The notes beneath the pieces are model-generated. The model saw only the letters and a list, made by a program, of their open reading frames with translations. It ran no database searches and was not told the origin of the DNA. The position numbers and the translations under genes were made by a program. DNA of 64,000 bases from positions 135,088,001-135,152,000 of the forward strand of contig CM059584.1 of assembly GCA_030407085.1 (NCBI GenBank), written 5' to 3'. The stretch's first letter is position 1. The number at the start of each line of letters is the position of its first letter. Shown piece after piece: positions 34,778-47,640 of the stretch. Source of the stretch: Trichopria drosophilae (Eukaryota > Arthropoda > Insecta > Hymenoptera > Diapriidae).

Positions 34778-35062
34778 AGTTAATAAAATACGATCAAACA
34801 TAAAATGAAAGAATATTGTATATTAATTTTTTTTCGGCTCACTATTACAAATGTCCATGTAACATTTCCAGATCCTAAAATTATCTAAAAGGGTTTAAAA
34901 TTCATTCACATGGTTGTTAAAATTGACACTTTGTATAATTATTTTTTAAATCTTATAAACTATTTTAAAGTCTAAAAATGTTACATGGATATTTTTAATT
35001 ATGAAACGAAACAATATTGACAGAAAAAAATTTCTTTTTTAATATTTGATCATATTTTATTA
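34778..35062. repeat. Inverted repeat with ~135-bp arms
   Basis: Left arm 34778-34912 and right arm 34925-35062 share GTTAATAAAATA.GATCAAA at the outer ends and TCCATGTAACATTT further in. They are AT-rich with moderate divergence. No TTAA, TA or 8-bp duplication is convincing. Confidence 0.6.
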
Positions 35063-37245
35063 ACTGAATTGCATTTCGACTGGGTTTTTCCTACGCCATT
35101 GCACACCCGAATGAGGGTCCTTTCAAAACGAAGAAGGCCTGTTTAGGTACATTATGTAAAAGGCCCTTCAAAATGGTGACTATCTCGATATGTGTTTTAA
35201 AATAGATCATTCAATGCTTGTAAAAGTTGAAATAAATAAAACTCTTCTTTTATTCAGCTGATTATAAGAAAGATTTGACAAGGTCACACTAATATACCTA
35301 CATATCGATTACATCGATGGGTACTAATTCGATACTTGACCGATAAACAACACTTAAAGATAGGTTATGATGATTTGAGTTTCGATTCTAAAATAGTATA
35401 TGTAACAAGGGCCCAATTACTGATATTCGACGAGTGCGAAGTATGTCGCACAAGCGAAGTGAGGGTAACAATCGCACCCCATATTTCGCCCGTGTTCCAT
35501 ACGATATTTTTTAATGCGACGAGCGTGGGGCTCGATAATTAGCGCCGGAATATTTCACTGCAGGGCGCAAAATCAAGTTCTACTCCCGGAGCGTTATCAC
35601 ATTCAGCATTATAACCGCAAAAGTCAAACACGTGTCGATCATGACTAGTTAGGTAACCATAGAACTCCCTTAAAAAGTTTCTCAAACACGAGTACTAATT
35701 TTATCCCAAAACAATTGTATTTTGACCTTCAAAGGCTGTGGATGAGTAGAATTGCCGTGTTTAGGATTGCAACAGCATAGTTGTGGCTAATTAACCTCAA
35801 TTTTGGGGATGTTCAAGCTGTACCTAAACCAGGAGTTTTGTGGAGGACGCAAATTGCCCCGACATCTTGGTAATGCTGAACGTTACTTAACGCCTGCAGT
35901 ACGACTTGGTGAACAGTCGCGGATAGTCTGTAGGTCAGTTACTGTTACTGTTACTGTTACCGACGACTATTACCGGTTATCGCGAGCAACGGTCGAGGTA
36001 TGCGAGCCGCAATCGTATGGAATTCCTTCTCTCTCTCTTGAGCACGCGCACGTTCTCTAGCTCTTTTGCTCCCCCTTTTCCCTGCACTCCCCTTGAAACT
36101 CTTATATTCTCCTGGATACGTTCTTGCCCGAGCGAATTGCACACTGGCATGACGGTGCAATCATGGAGAAGCACAAACCGCATACGCCAACTTTTAAACG
36201 AATCAACATAGCTTTATAACAATAACCACAGATTCGTACTTGCACGCAGTGCACCAGCATTGACGACTTAAGAATGCGATTCCTTCGCAAAGTCCTGGCT
36301 TGAATTTCTGCTATAAAGGGCGATATTTATAACGAAATATTTAGGAAAGTTTATGGAACATTTATATGCGTTGAGGTTATTTTTTGAATAAAGAATGCAA
36401 CGACGAAGACTTCACAGACATTCAGGGTGTACTTTGGGTTTATCCTATTGATTCCGAAAGTTCAAAATGTAACTTTAGTACCAAACGCGTGATTAAAGCA
36501 AATGCACGCAGACAATTGGACCGTTCGTTCCCTCTATCAAAAGAATCAAAGGACATTATATGCAAATTGATGCACGTATTTAGAGAAAAATGGAAGATTA
36601 TAGCGACGATGAATGAAATTTCAATTAGTGTGTATTACGTTATACACATTTGTTAAAATACATAAATATACATTTATTCCTTCTCGTTTTGATTTGTTAT
36701 TTTGTTGATAATAATGATTATCCTTTTTAGAATAATTATTATGTAATCCAGTAACCCGATAACTCCTACATACATTTTCACGAAGCTGCATTCAGTTTTC
36801 GTATTTTTGTCCGCCATTTATTTTTTCGTTATTTTGACTTCAGATTCGTGATCAGCACCTTCAAAAATCCCTTGATACCGAATATTGTATTTTTGATCAC
36901 GCTTTCGGCATTCCGTCCTACTGTGCGCCGTTAAAAATGTTGAAATAAGTCAAGATCGGTAGTTTTGCGTACCAACCATTGCAAAAGTACTAATTGCATC
37001 TCCTTGCCCAGCTCTTCATTTTCCCACCTGATTTATTTAAAAAACAAAATGGCTCCATTAAGATTTCATCTGCTACATCAATAATAACAATAATCATTGG
37101 ATAATTCCCTTTTATTGGGTTTATAATCGCCCTAGAGAAAGCTTAAAACTCTTTCATAAATAAATTATCATGCTGCGTTCAATTTTTAGGTTATAAACCG
37201 GTTATTGATAGATCCCATGTTTATAGCCATTTTCAATTTCACGCA
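35063..37245. other. Non-coding stretch with islands, a short tandem repeat and a fragment of the ATGGCGG family
   Basis: About 35400-35600 is rich in GCGA/TCGC steps. At 35935-35961 TTACTG is repeated about four times. About 35800-36300 is a moderately GC-rich island with pyrimidine-rich tracts and many short frames on both strands, none recognised. The 90-codon frame at 36384-36656 has no family signature. A minus-oriented family fragment (CCGCCATTTATT, then GACTTCAGATTCGTGATCAG) lies at about 36810-36895. Confidence 0.35.
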
Positions 37246-37247
37246 TA

Positions 37248-37559
37248 CACGGAGAAAAATGACACCGCTGGATTAGCTGATTCATATCAGCTAAAATTTT
37301 CGGCTGGAATTGCCGAAAATATATGTAATTTTAGCTGTTTTGATTCCGCTAATGTAGCCTTAACCCTACTCAATTCGCGCTTAGCTCTAAATTTCCGCTA
37401 CATTAGCAGATTGGTTCCGTTAAATTTGCGGACTTTTTCAGTAAATTTAGCTGAAATTATCGGCTATCCCTAACGCAATTCCAACAGCTGTCCCTATAAG
37501 ATAAAATTGGTAGAATCTGCGGATTTTTCGGCTGATTTTGCTGATTATTTTTCTCCGTG
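37248..37559. mobile_element. 312-bp element with CACGGAGAAAAAT termini, copy 2
   Basis: The ends CACGGAGAAAAATGAC and ATTATTTTTCTCCGTG form an inverted repeat, and TA flanks both sides (37246-37247 and 37560-37561). It is the same length as, and nearly identical to, the copy at 18045-18356, in the same orientation. Differences are single bases such as GGCTGGAATT against GGCTAGAATT. It sits in otherwise unique sequence, which confirms the boundaries. Confidence 0.9.
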
Positions 37560-37561
37560 TA

Positions 37562-38486
37562 CCAGATGCAAAAGAAAACATCGTAAACTGAATGAAATCT
37601 GGCAAAAAATCGGTATGGGTATCGGTCAAAACCGGTATCGGTAAAAAGCTATTTTGAGGTTATGAATGAACGAACATGAGATGAGAGATTCGCAAATAAT
37701 GATATTTACATTCCCTCTCAATTTTTCACGTGTTTGACCGTTACACGATTAAATAATCGATATTTATGTAAGGAAATGCAAAGTTCTTGAAGCCATAATT
37801 TTGTTTCGAGAAAAATCGGACGAGAAAATAAGTAGCGATTTAGTATACCTAAAGTTGCCTTTATGTTGTCTTAGTTAGTTTACGTTGCCTTTGCAATGGT
37901 TTTTTTTTCGAAACATTTTTCAAAATTTACTTGATTAGAGATTAGTCCACTAGATCAGAACTTTGATTAAACTAATTTTCTGTAAAAATGAATGATGCGA
38001 GTAGTAATTCCGAACCAGATCTTTTTATCTTTTCATTACGTCTTAAAATGCGATTTAGTTGTCTTTCTATTTCGGTCGCGAATTAAATTCTTACGTGGAT
38101 TGAATTTGAAACCTTTAACTATGCATAGAATTGAGGCAGGAAACAATTTTGACTATACCAATGTTAAAATTCTTGCATCAGAAAGCAACAATTTTAAAAG
38201 AAAAGAAATTGAAAATTTTTTCATCAAAAATACTGCAAACACTGTCAATATTATAGATTTGAAAAATCTAAATTGCCTGACATTTACAGTATTCTTATGA
38301 AAAAATAATTGTTTTTCACATTAACTTCCTATTATTTCTGTTAGATGACTAATTAAATTCTTTCTTTCATATATATATATATATATAATTTTACCTTATT
38401 AACTTGTAAGAAAATTTCAGAGAGAAGTGGATGGAATGCTTCATATAAAATTTTTTTACTTTTTTGAAGACGGTCATAATTCTTGG
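37562..38486. other. AT-rich non-coding stretch
   Basis: Nothing recognised apart from an (AT)n microsatellite at about 38369-38387. The 102-codon frame at 37992-38300 has a biased Asn/Lys/Phe/Ile composition typical of AT-rich chance frames. Confidence 0.4.
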
Positions 38487-41113
38487 ACAAAAATTTAAAA
38501 AAAAATGTTGGCCCTTCTTTTGTTTAAAATTACTCTTTATTTGATCACTCCCATTTAATTTTAAATTCATAATATACCGAAACTTTACAACAGATAATTT
38601 GTTTTTGTTATTGTTTTTGTTTTAAGTCAATGACCGTATATGTAAACTTATTTCTTCTCGAATTTAAAACCTGTTGCTTATAATTTATTTAATTTTTAAA
38701 TATTGTTTGCGTAGGTTTATTATATAATTTCATTCAAATAATAGTTTGCTACAGCTATTTCTAATATATTTGTTCCTTTTGCTATTGTACGACGTTGAGT
38801 AGTAGAATGTTATGTTACGTGTTAATTACTATTTAATGAGCATAAAATACACAATATACACGACAAAAAGACCTGTTTCAGATTTTACAAATTTTACGTT
38901 TTTGTTATTTATAGCAGTGCAAAGTTGTCCAAACATGCAGAACCTAAATTTCTAATTCTCCTCCAAAGAGACCGAACTATTTTAAAGAATATATTTTAAA
39001 TCGAGAAAATAAAATTCGTCGTTTAAACAACTCAAGTTAATAATTCTATAACAATTACAAACTTTGCTAAACCTTACAATAACCGAATCTTTACTTTTCA
39101 TCAATAACTATACCAAACAACAATTAAAGTTCATGATATTGTTAATCACTTCTTTGTACCGAAACAACTGTACCAATTTGTTTCTACTTAAAAAAAGAAA
39201 GTTATATGTTGTATGTGTATTACGTAATAGACATCTCGTCTTATAGCCATGTAAAATTCACATTCACATAGCAGTAATAAAAGAAATTGGCAAATTTTCA
39301 AATAAATTATGTAATAAACTAAAATATAATAAAAAGATTTGAATAAGAATTAAAAAATGATCAAATTTCCAGTCACTCAGATTAAGCCATCAATTCTGTA
39401 CATTACAAAACTGGAAATGCTTTTCGACAAGAATGTCACACTAACCAGCTTTTATTGGTAATGAAGCCGAAAAAACGGGACAAGCTGTATACACCACTCT
39501 CCCATCGGAGAAATTGATTCCATTATGTCAGCCAAAAAGTGTTAAGAGGTAATTTAAACAAGATATGTATCGACATCAATCATTCATCGGCATTAAATCA
39601 TTCGTTAAAAGCCGAAAGATAGTTTCCGGCATCAGCCGTCCAACCCAAGCGAAGAACTCGTGGGACTCTCCCATGCATTTAAGAATCAATTCGTGCAGCA
39701 TTATGAAACACGGTAACGTATTGCGACTTCATTTTTTAATGGCGATGACGTTGTCGACAGTTCTATCAACGTAATCGTTCAATAATTATCGAACGAAAAG
39801 AAAAAGTCGAGGATCAGGAAGTCGCGATCTGTCGAATTAAAGGTTGATCGTGCACATGTTGGACTTAGCCAATGAACCAAACTACATCGGTTAGACATGC
39901 AAGACAATTGAAAAGAAGGGGAGACTGATTTTAGTAAGTGGGACTGACTATTCTTACTATCGGTGCGATCATTGACTAGTGATTTCGTTTACACAATCTT
40001 TCGAAAATTGATTTTTATGAAGCAAACTTTTATTTTTGTTTACAGAAATATTGATTGCAAGATCAGTTTTTAGTGAATAAACAACATCGGCAATAACATG
40101 GAATTTTCAGCAATTAAAATAAATTTAAATACTAAATTCGTTAAAAAATAAAAAACATTTTTTTATAACAAAAAATTTTAAAAATTGTAGAATAAAGATA
40201 ATATGTTGATTGACTTTGCACTGAATGTTAGCAAAGTGAGCCGAGGAAAATATAAATCCATTTTCGACTTTGCGAGAAGCCTAGGATGGAAGATGCAAGT
40301 GGAGTAACCTCTGTACATGGATTCTCCATTACGCAATCTACGCGAATCGCTCTAACCATATAGAGTAACGATTTGTTAAAGTTAAAAAATATTAACCTAC
40401 CTCTCCGTATACTCCACTTTTACTTTTTCTCGATATCCTTTGCACTTACCCCGAGACGTCATATCTTACGTGTCTTCTGAACTACACTTTCAATAATTTT
40501 CTGCTGAATGAAATGTTTTATCATTCAAAAACGAACAATTTTTATAAATTATTCAGATATTTTAATTCTGTTTTCAAGATCGTTGATTTGTATTATACTT
40601 TCTCTTTTCTAAGACTTAAGATACAGGAGTTTTTTTAATTATTATTTGTGGAGTCGATTATTACGAATTTTAAGTTAAAATTATAGAATTAATTGTACAC
40701 AAATTCCAGTATCTTGAATAAGATGTATTGAATTTCGGAGCAGATTTAAAATTCTGAATCTTTAATTAGATATTAAGATAAAAATGCATTTTTTTAAGCT
40801 CATCAAATTTCCTTTTTTACCATCTCTATCTAAAAATGTTAAAAATTGTCAGAGACATATTCATTGTAGATTGAGTTCTTTTATGAAAAATGAATATATT
40901 AAAATAATGATAAATATAACTTTTCATATTTATAATACTCGAGAAGAAATAAGTATAAATACACGGTCACTGACTTAAAACCAAAACAATAACAAAAACA
41001 AAAGATCTATTATAAAGTTTCTGTAAATTATAATTTAAAATTAAATGGGAGTGATAAAATAAAAAGTAAATTTAATCAAAAGAAGGGACAAAAAAAAGAT
41101 TTTTTAAATTTTG
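38487..41113. repeat. Widely spaced inverted repeat, ~178-bp arms 2.3 kb apart
   Basis: The left arm (38487-38664) and right arm (40937-41113, reverse complement) share CCCTTCTTTTG, ATCACTCCCATTTAATTTTA, TTTGTTTTTGTTATTGTTTT and TTAAGTCA.TGACCGT, ending ACTTATTTCTTCTCGA. They are highly similar. A short extra copy of ACTTATTTCTTCTCGG lies just outside the right arm (about 41124-41140). The interior includes an unusually complex, repeat-free block at about 39380-39950, with a 69-codon frame of no recognised family. The two arms may be ends of one composite element or two insertions of one repeat. Confidence 0.7.
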
Positions 41114-43330
41114 GTAAAAATTAAACTTATTTCTTCTCGGTTATTCACCAGTCAATAAACTCTTAATTAAAATGTATAAAACTCATATGTTTTCTCACTA
41201 TTCTATATTCTGATGTGCTCAACACAAATAGCATAGCACAAATTGGCACATTGTCATTTAGATGATTAAAAATTGAGAAACCCCCATAGAAATTAAGATT
41301 GTTCAGATTCTTCTCATTTATTTTCAAAACTGAGATGTTCGAACCAGTATCATTATTCATTTCCGCTTAAATCAAATTTCATATAAAAAATTAACGCAAG
41401 TGCGATTTACGCGGTGAAAAATTCATCAAAATTATTATTTTTCATTACTGTGCTCGTTTATTTCGTTGAATAATGAAAACTGCAACAAATTTACAGAATA
41501 TAAAATATGTATTTTGAGCAGATCTATTTAGCAGACCTTTTATTCGAAATATTTTTCGATGTTTACGTTTTTTTGGAAATAAACAAGAAAAATTGAGAAA
41601 AATCATAAATTTTATAGGTTTTTCGCGATTTTCAATATGCAGATAGGATTTGCTCAAATTTTTGTGCTTATAAAAATACGAAGGTACCATGAACAAAATA
41701 AAAGTGGAAGACGACCTTGATTTTTTTTATAATTATTATATATTATATATCTGTAACAATTCGTCTAATTGATTGTCATTTTTCTCAATTTCTATCACGC
41801 GCTTCCATAAATTAAACTTAAAATGTCTATTTTGAGAAGGTTTAACTTTTAATTGCAACATTTTTCATTGTGTATAAACGTAAAAAATCTCATTTTTCAA
41901 GAATTTTCACGATTTGCGCCGACATTGAAACTGCGACTACTGAATGATTGCTTTAGACATAATACCATATAAAGAAGAAACATCGATTAAAGTGATAATA
42001 CCCATGCATTCCTAATGTTTTGAAGACACACAGAAGTAAAATACATAACCTCCCTTACAGATAATGTTCTGCAAGAATTTCCATCTATGGAAACATTGTC
42101 TTTCTCGATCAACCATTTATCGATATCGATTTTCGAAATAACCTTGAGAATCTAAGTCAGGGCTCTTTTCAGTGCAATTATCATGGCTTTGGTTAAAGTA
42201 ATCGCTCGGAGCAAGATTAGAGTAATTAATTATGGTTAATAGTAATGTTTACTTCAATTCAAATAGCAATACTTAAATTAATAAAAGAAATACGACTTAA
42301 ATCTGGAATTAAGTAAGAAAATTGCTTAATTAAGACCACTTTAACAAAGACGCACTATATATTGGCTGACTTTAAGATCATTAAGTAATCATACATAATC
42401 ATTTTAAGTATTTGTTTTTACAGTGTTTTTGGCCAAAATTTATTTCAAGATACCAAAGACATGATGCATTTACTGAAACAGAAAGTTTCAAACTTCAAAA
42501 CAAAATTGTTTTATTCTCATATACTTTGATGTCTAAAACCTCAGAAATATCTTCTCTATTGTACCTTAGATATCTTAGAACAAGTCTCGATGTAAGACAC
42601 TTGTCACTGCAGTGTCTTTTTTATTGCAGTACAAACAAAATTTGATATTTGCAATGTTCCAGCCTGATAAGTTCAATGAGTATTATTAATTACTACGGTT
42701 TGCCTTAGATAAATAACATGAACAACACGATGCGTCTCGGGATGTCCTGGGCAGCTCCTAATAACGTCCAAATGCCCCTTTTTGGTCCTGGGGAGCTCCT
42801 GAGGACATCCTGGGACGGTCTTGTGCTGTTTGAAAACGTGTTGGACATATGAGTATAATAACTTATACAAAATGTTTTTGCATTTTCGTCTACTACATCT
42901 CCAAATCGTAAATTTTATTGGGGAATGTGATACGAAATTCTTAAAAAAAAACTATTTGTCATTAGTTCGTGCTCCAACCATGAAAGTTTGAATTTCAATA
43001 GATTTGGTCCAATCCCGGAACTTGATTTTCCGATCTTAGAAATATTACATTTTTTAAAACGAACAGTGATTTGTTAAGGGAATTAAGTTTTTTAAAAGTG
43101 CTAACAAACTCGAGATGCACATTTTTATACCTGATAATTTCCTGAATCATTTTAAATCTACGATATTCTATTAACAGAGATTATTTTGATGAATTGATTC
43201 AAGATACCCGAAAGTGAATTATCAGGTAAATGTTACTATATCAATACAAAATTTGATAATCGAACTTTATGTATAAAAAAGAACACAAGCCAACATGGTT
43301 TACTCGTTCTAAATGAAGAGTCATTAACGC
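41114..43330. other. AT-rich stretch with one GC-rich hairpin at 42721-42830
   Basis: Only one structure stands out: 42721-42830, where AACAACACGATGCGTC and its inverted partner near GGTCTTGTGCTGTT bracket GGATGTCCTGGGCAGCTCC, which is mirrored by GGAGCTCCTGAGGACATCC. This is a small hairpin MITE of about 110 bp with self-complementary GGATGTCCT motifs. The remainder shows no tandem repeat, element end or recognisable frame. Confidence 0.5.
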
Positions 43331-44085
43331 AGTCATTTTTCCGCGTAGAATCCGAATGCATTGTCAGACTTGTCCCATCACGCCAGAATTTTGAGATGTT
43401 TGAGGTTATGTACCCAAAGATGCATTTTTTCTACTTTTGAGGTTATATACAGAACACACAACATTTTTATAGGAGTTTTTAATTTAGTTGGATCATATAG
43501 TACTGATCTGTCTCTTTAATTTTAGTCACAGAGTGCAATTACAAATTTTCTTTACCAACTTCTGCCAGCCTGAAGTTATTACGATTTAAAATTACGAGAC
43601 ATGTCCCTTTAATATCATGAGCATTTGAATTAAATGCTTTGAGGCAAATATTTTTCTACTGGATCCACTGAAAAAATGAGTTCGAAATAGTGTTTTGTGA
43701 AATTTATAACTCAAGACATGTTTCAATATTTTCAATCTGTTTTGAAAATTTTTTATACGCCATTTTAAACAACCCGGAGTAGAAATTTTCAAGAGAAAAT
43801 ACCCAGTAGAAAAATGTTTGCTCATGACATTAATGAAACATATATGGTAATTTTTAAATTGTAGTAAGTTCAACCTGACGTTGGTGAAAAAAATTTATTG
43901 AACTGAAATGAAAAAGAAAGAGTAGTACTGTGTGGTCCAACTGAAAGAAAATCCGATGCAAACTTTGTATCTTCCATACCTAACCTCAAAAGTAGCAAAA
44001 CCGGAAGTTTTTTGGCGCATAACCTCAAAAATTTCAAAATTCTGACGTGTTGAAACATCTGATTCGGATTCACAAAAGTGCTTTG
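43331..44085. mobile_element. Element with AACCTCAAA terminal inverted repeats, copy 1
   Basis: The left arm (GAATCCGAATGCA, CACGCCAGAATTTTGAG, TTTGAGGTTATG, CTACTTTTGAGGTTA, AGTTGGATCATA) is mirrored by the right arm down to TTCAAAATTCTGACGTG and GATTCGGATTC. Arms are about 125-170 bp. A second inner pair, CTACTGGATCC and CCCAGTAGAAAAATG, brackets the middle. There is no transposase frame; the 93- and 75-codon minus frames follow the repeat. The relative at 55789-56440 supports an element identity. Target duplication not resolved. Confidence 0.65.
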
Positions 44086-44740
44086 AATTTTATTCAAGCG
44101 TAACTATATATTAATTTAATTACAGTTACACTTAATTTAATATACTATTGTACATTCCAAAAAGACATTTTTTACTTCGATTCTTATTTTAGTTAGTTTA
44201 TAACATAGAGAAATGGATCTGCTGCTGAATTTGCAATCTTCCTCTTCTATGAGAGTGCAACCCATCATTTAATAAGATTTTTCGTTTTAATAGAATTAAG
44301 ATTATTTTTGTTTTAAGAATTAAGTAGACTATTAATTCAAGTAGAATTCCATATAATATCATTAAGAGAATAAAATGAACCAAAAAATGTTGCCGTATTC
44401 GATCTAAATGCACAACTACAAAAAGAAAAGAAAGTAGTAGCAATGCAGGCTATAAAAATTCTACTAGTTCAGCTGACTCATTAACCAAAACCACATTTAA
44501 AGTTAGGAATCAAAAACCGATATAACTTCACAATAAAGAACCAAGGGAAAACGAGATTGCAAGCCACTATCGTTTAAGTTTAACCTAAAGAACCCGATTC
44601 ACATAAATATTTTATTCTTATATTCGTCTTGGCTCAGCAACGATCCTGATGCCGCATAAACATCGCCTATGGTTACGGCATCTTGACGTCGGCATGCGAA
44701 CATGAAATTCACGGTCATTTTTTTTTATTTGGGAACTCAC

Positions 44741-44812
44741 ACAGGATAAGTATCCCCATAATCTGATGGGACTAACGCACTTGACGCATCTCGCAGCTTT
44801 CCGAGTGATAAA
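44741..44812 (-). CDS. Candidate internal exon, 72 nt (hypothetical)
   Basis: On the minus strand a long pyrimidine tract ending TTTTTTGTCATTCAG (AG at 44813-44814) is followed by 72 nt and then GTGAGT (44735-44740). Two frames are open: one reads LSLGKLRDASSALVPSDYG and continues DTYP, the other FITRKAARCVKC and continues VSPIRL. The first has balanced, protein-like composition. The segment lies in a GC-richer, repeat-free island (44600-45060). I cannot name a family. The evidence is the splice context and open frame only. Confidence 0.3.
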
Positions 44813-45404
44813 CTGAATGACAAAAAACAAAAACGACCGAACGAGTTTGGAATATCCGTGAAAACGCAATTGCCCAAGCTATATGCATCCTACGAGACGA
44901 GAGAAGAGATGCAACCAGTGGAGGGAATTTCTTTCCCCCTTTACGCTAATAAGTAAAGTATAGCTCTGTCCGAAGTACACCGACAACAGTTCATCTCTCT
45001 GGAACAATTCATCGAGGGGTTTATGCTTCAGTAATTGCCAAAATCTCCGAAGTCCTGAAATTTTGCGAAAAAGACAAAAAATATGAAAATAATGACCTCA
45101 GAAAGATTTTTTTTTTAGTTTTGGTAGATTCCTGATACTTTTTAATCAAAATTTATCATTAAGTGTAATGTAAAGAATTTTCTGAAATCTCTTGATGCTT
45201 GAAATCTAAAAAATCTTACTTTGACATTGCTTCAATCCTAAAAACAATTTTTCATTATGTGCATCGATTTTGTGGTCTCCCTAAAAGATCCCATGATCGG
45301 ATTTTATTATTTTCCAACAGGAAACCCAATATGACGACAATTTTTTGAAAAATAAACAAAAGAATTTTGTTTAAACCCAATATTTCATCCCAGAAACATT
45401 ACAT

Positions 45405-46320
45405 AAATATAACAAAAGCTGGCACAAACTTGAAATAGATTCAAAATTATGGCAATTAGGAGTTTTTTTTATGTCGCTGATTCCGAATCCGTTTACGGTT
45501 TTCCCAAATCCAAAATGGCGGATACCACATGATGGGCAAAAATTCAACATTTTTGTAAAAATGTACGAAACTCGGTATTTAGGAGTTTTTTTCGGGCGGT
45601 GATTACAAATTCGTTTATGGTTTTACAAAATTCAAAATGGCAGATACCACATAACGGACAGTTATTTTCGGTATTTTGGATTTTTTTGTAATGAAGTTTC
45701 AAAATTCCTGACCGGTTTCTGAGATCGATGAATCGTAAATTTTAGTCCACCAGTAGAGCAATTTGTAAATATCGACCGAAAAAAACAAATACAAAGTTTC
45801 GTACATTTTGGTAGATATTACTTTCTGATCGTTAACAAAATATTTTTTCTATAATCGCCCTTTTGTAGACGCCATTTTGAATTTTTTGCATGCATTAACT
45901 CAGATTTTGAAAGTTCATAAAGTTTGTGCCATTTTGTATAACCTTCTGCTCATCTAAGTAACTTTTTCAGGATGAAACATTTTTTAAAAATAGAAATATT
46001 TGATGTCTTGTTTTTTTTTTATAAAAAACGCCTCAATTTTACGGTTTTTTGTATAACAAAGCAAAATCTGAGCATGAAATCTTCTAGGGCGATCCTCGGT
46101 CAAATCACCGTTGCAAGGGAGGAGAGCGTTGATAAATATGAAAAAAACTACTTAAATTTGATTTTAAATTTTAAAATGGCAGATCTAAAATGTCGGTCGA
46201 AAATTGTAGAAATTCAACTGCTTCAATTGAAATTTAATACACGAGTTTTTGGGATTGGTGATTCCACACTTTATTTTGGACATACAAATTTGAAAATGGT
46301 GGATCCAATCTGGCGACCAA
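45405..46320. repeat. Diverged ATGGCGG-family cluster with inverted ends
   Basis: The plus units near 45475-45545 and 45600-45660 share TCCAAAATGGCGGATACCAC and TTCAAAATGGCAGATACCAC with AGGAGTTTTTTT between them, about 126 bp apart. A minus fragment GACGCCATTTTGAATTTT lies at about 45869. Further plus units at 46175-46320 have AAAATGGCAGATCTAAAATG and GAAAATGGTGGATCCAATC. GGCACAAACTT (45420) and AAGTTTGTGCC (about 45928) mark an inverted pair around the cluster. The 127-codon frame at 45972-46355 is repeat-derived. Confidence 0.6.
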
Positions 46321-46839
46321 ATAGTAGATTTATATGTTGTTTAATTGACAATTAAGTCAACAATGTCCAAATTTGTTAAAAATTTGAAAAAGATACTTCA
46401 TACATTAATTCTAATCGAGAGACTACAAATTATTGTCATTGTCTAATTATGGAAAAGTAATTCCGATCAAAATAAACATTAAAATATACAGATTCGTTTA
46501 ATTCTTCGTACACTTTACGATAACTGGAGTAGTTACACTGCGTCTCGTCGGATACCAGAAAAACGAATCAAAAGTTTCATCCTTATGTTTTGGCAGAAGT
46601 TTGAAGTCAAGCTAAGTGACTGGAACTTTATCAATCTAGACTTGGCAACTAGTTTAAGTACATTTAATCAACTATTCGAAGTCGGGTTACTGATCTACAT
46701 AGTCTACCATTCTCAAAAGATCCTTTACAGAGTAATTACGATATTTTTCATAAAAATAATTAAAACATCATATTTAATTAAAGGTACGTAACACATGTAT
46801 CGACTGTATTTAGCTAATCACGCTACCTTAAAACATTTG

Positions 46840-47640
46840 AACGAAATGGCAATACACGTACCTTAGCAGCTACTTAACCCGAAACATCGTTAAGAAGGAA
46901 ATTGGCTTTCAATTTTTCCCATAGCCGGGACCTTCGTGCCACCGAGCCATTATCTACGCGAACAGTTATCGTAAATTTGATTCCTCGTAAGTAGTAACGT
47001 AGGGTACCATCGGACTAACGTCCTCTTAAAATCGGTACCTTACGAGGTGCAAAAGTACTGGCGGATGTTATCAACTAACCATGGCAACCGAACTGGCCTT
47101 ATCTCAGGGAATCTTGGCTAAGTGGCTCGGAGGGATAAATCGAGACAAGACCGAGAGAGAAAGTGATGTTACGAGTGAGAGTGAAGGTACCCGAGTTCAT
47201 CGCCAGAGATGAGGAATATTCGAGCAGACAGCGTCTCGGGTGGTCGGATTGTTTTTGTTGCAGACAAGTCGATTCGAGTGGGGGTTCAGGAGTGAACGAA
47301 CTCTGGTTCGATTTGGGACCCTGGCCTGGGAGACGCCGGGTGCGAGAAGCCTCGCCCGTCCGGTTCCTAGTCTGGCGGACCCAGTAATTACGAGGCCGAA
47401 CATCAGAAACCCAGCCGAAAATGACCTGCACCTTTAGCCGCTGTACATTGCCCAAACAGCATGATTGGACACGATGGACCAAAATGCCCCAAGAGCCTTT
47501 AGCGGCATGCACGAAACGCACGGCTATTATAAATCAGCGATAAGCGAGTCGACACTTCTTTTCTTTTGTTATGATACATCCTTTTTTCATCTTGAAAGTA
47601 TGCTCGATCATGAAGGATAAATCAATGGTAAGTACTGGTA
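46840..47640. promoter_or_regulatory. GC-rich island with competing open frames and splice-like sites
   Basis: The most GC-rich part is 47100-47470. It has open frames on both strands: 140 codons on minus (47099-47521) and 74 and 65 codons on plus. An acceptor-like TGTTTTTGTTGCAG ends at about 47263 on plus, and a donor ATG|GTAAGTACT lies at about 47630. None of the three proteins resembles a family I know, and overlapping open frames are expected in GC-rich DNA. Promoter/5' exon of a plus-strand gene, or an enhancer, are the plausible readings. Confidence 0.3.

Noticed and set aside
35400..35600. GCGA-rich segment as a transposable element
   Set aside because: Short partly symmetric motifs are present, but I could not find terminal inverted repeats, a target duplication or a second copy.
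47300..47330. GGTTCGATT as a tRNA T-loop
   Set aside because: No acceptor stem, D-arm or anticodon stem can be formed around it.
47099..47521. 140-codon minus frame as a gene
   Set aside because: It lies in a GC-rich island where several frames on both strands are open at once. No recognisable domain, and low stop density explains it.
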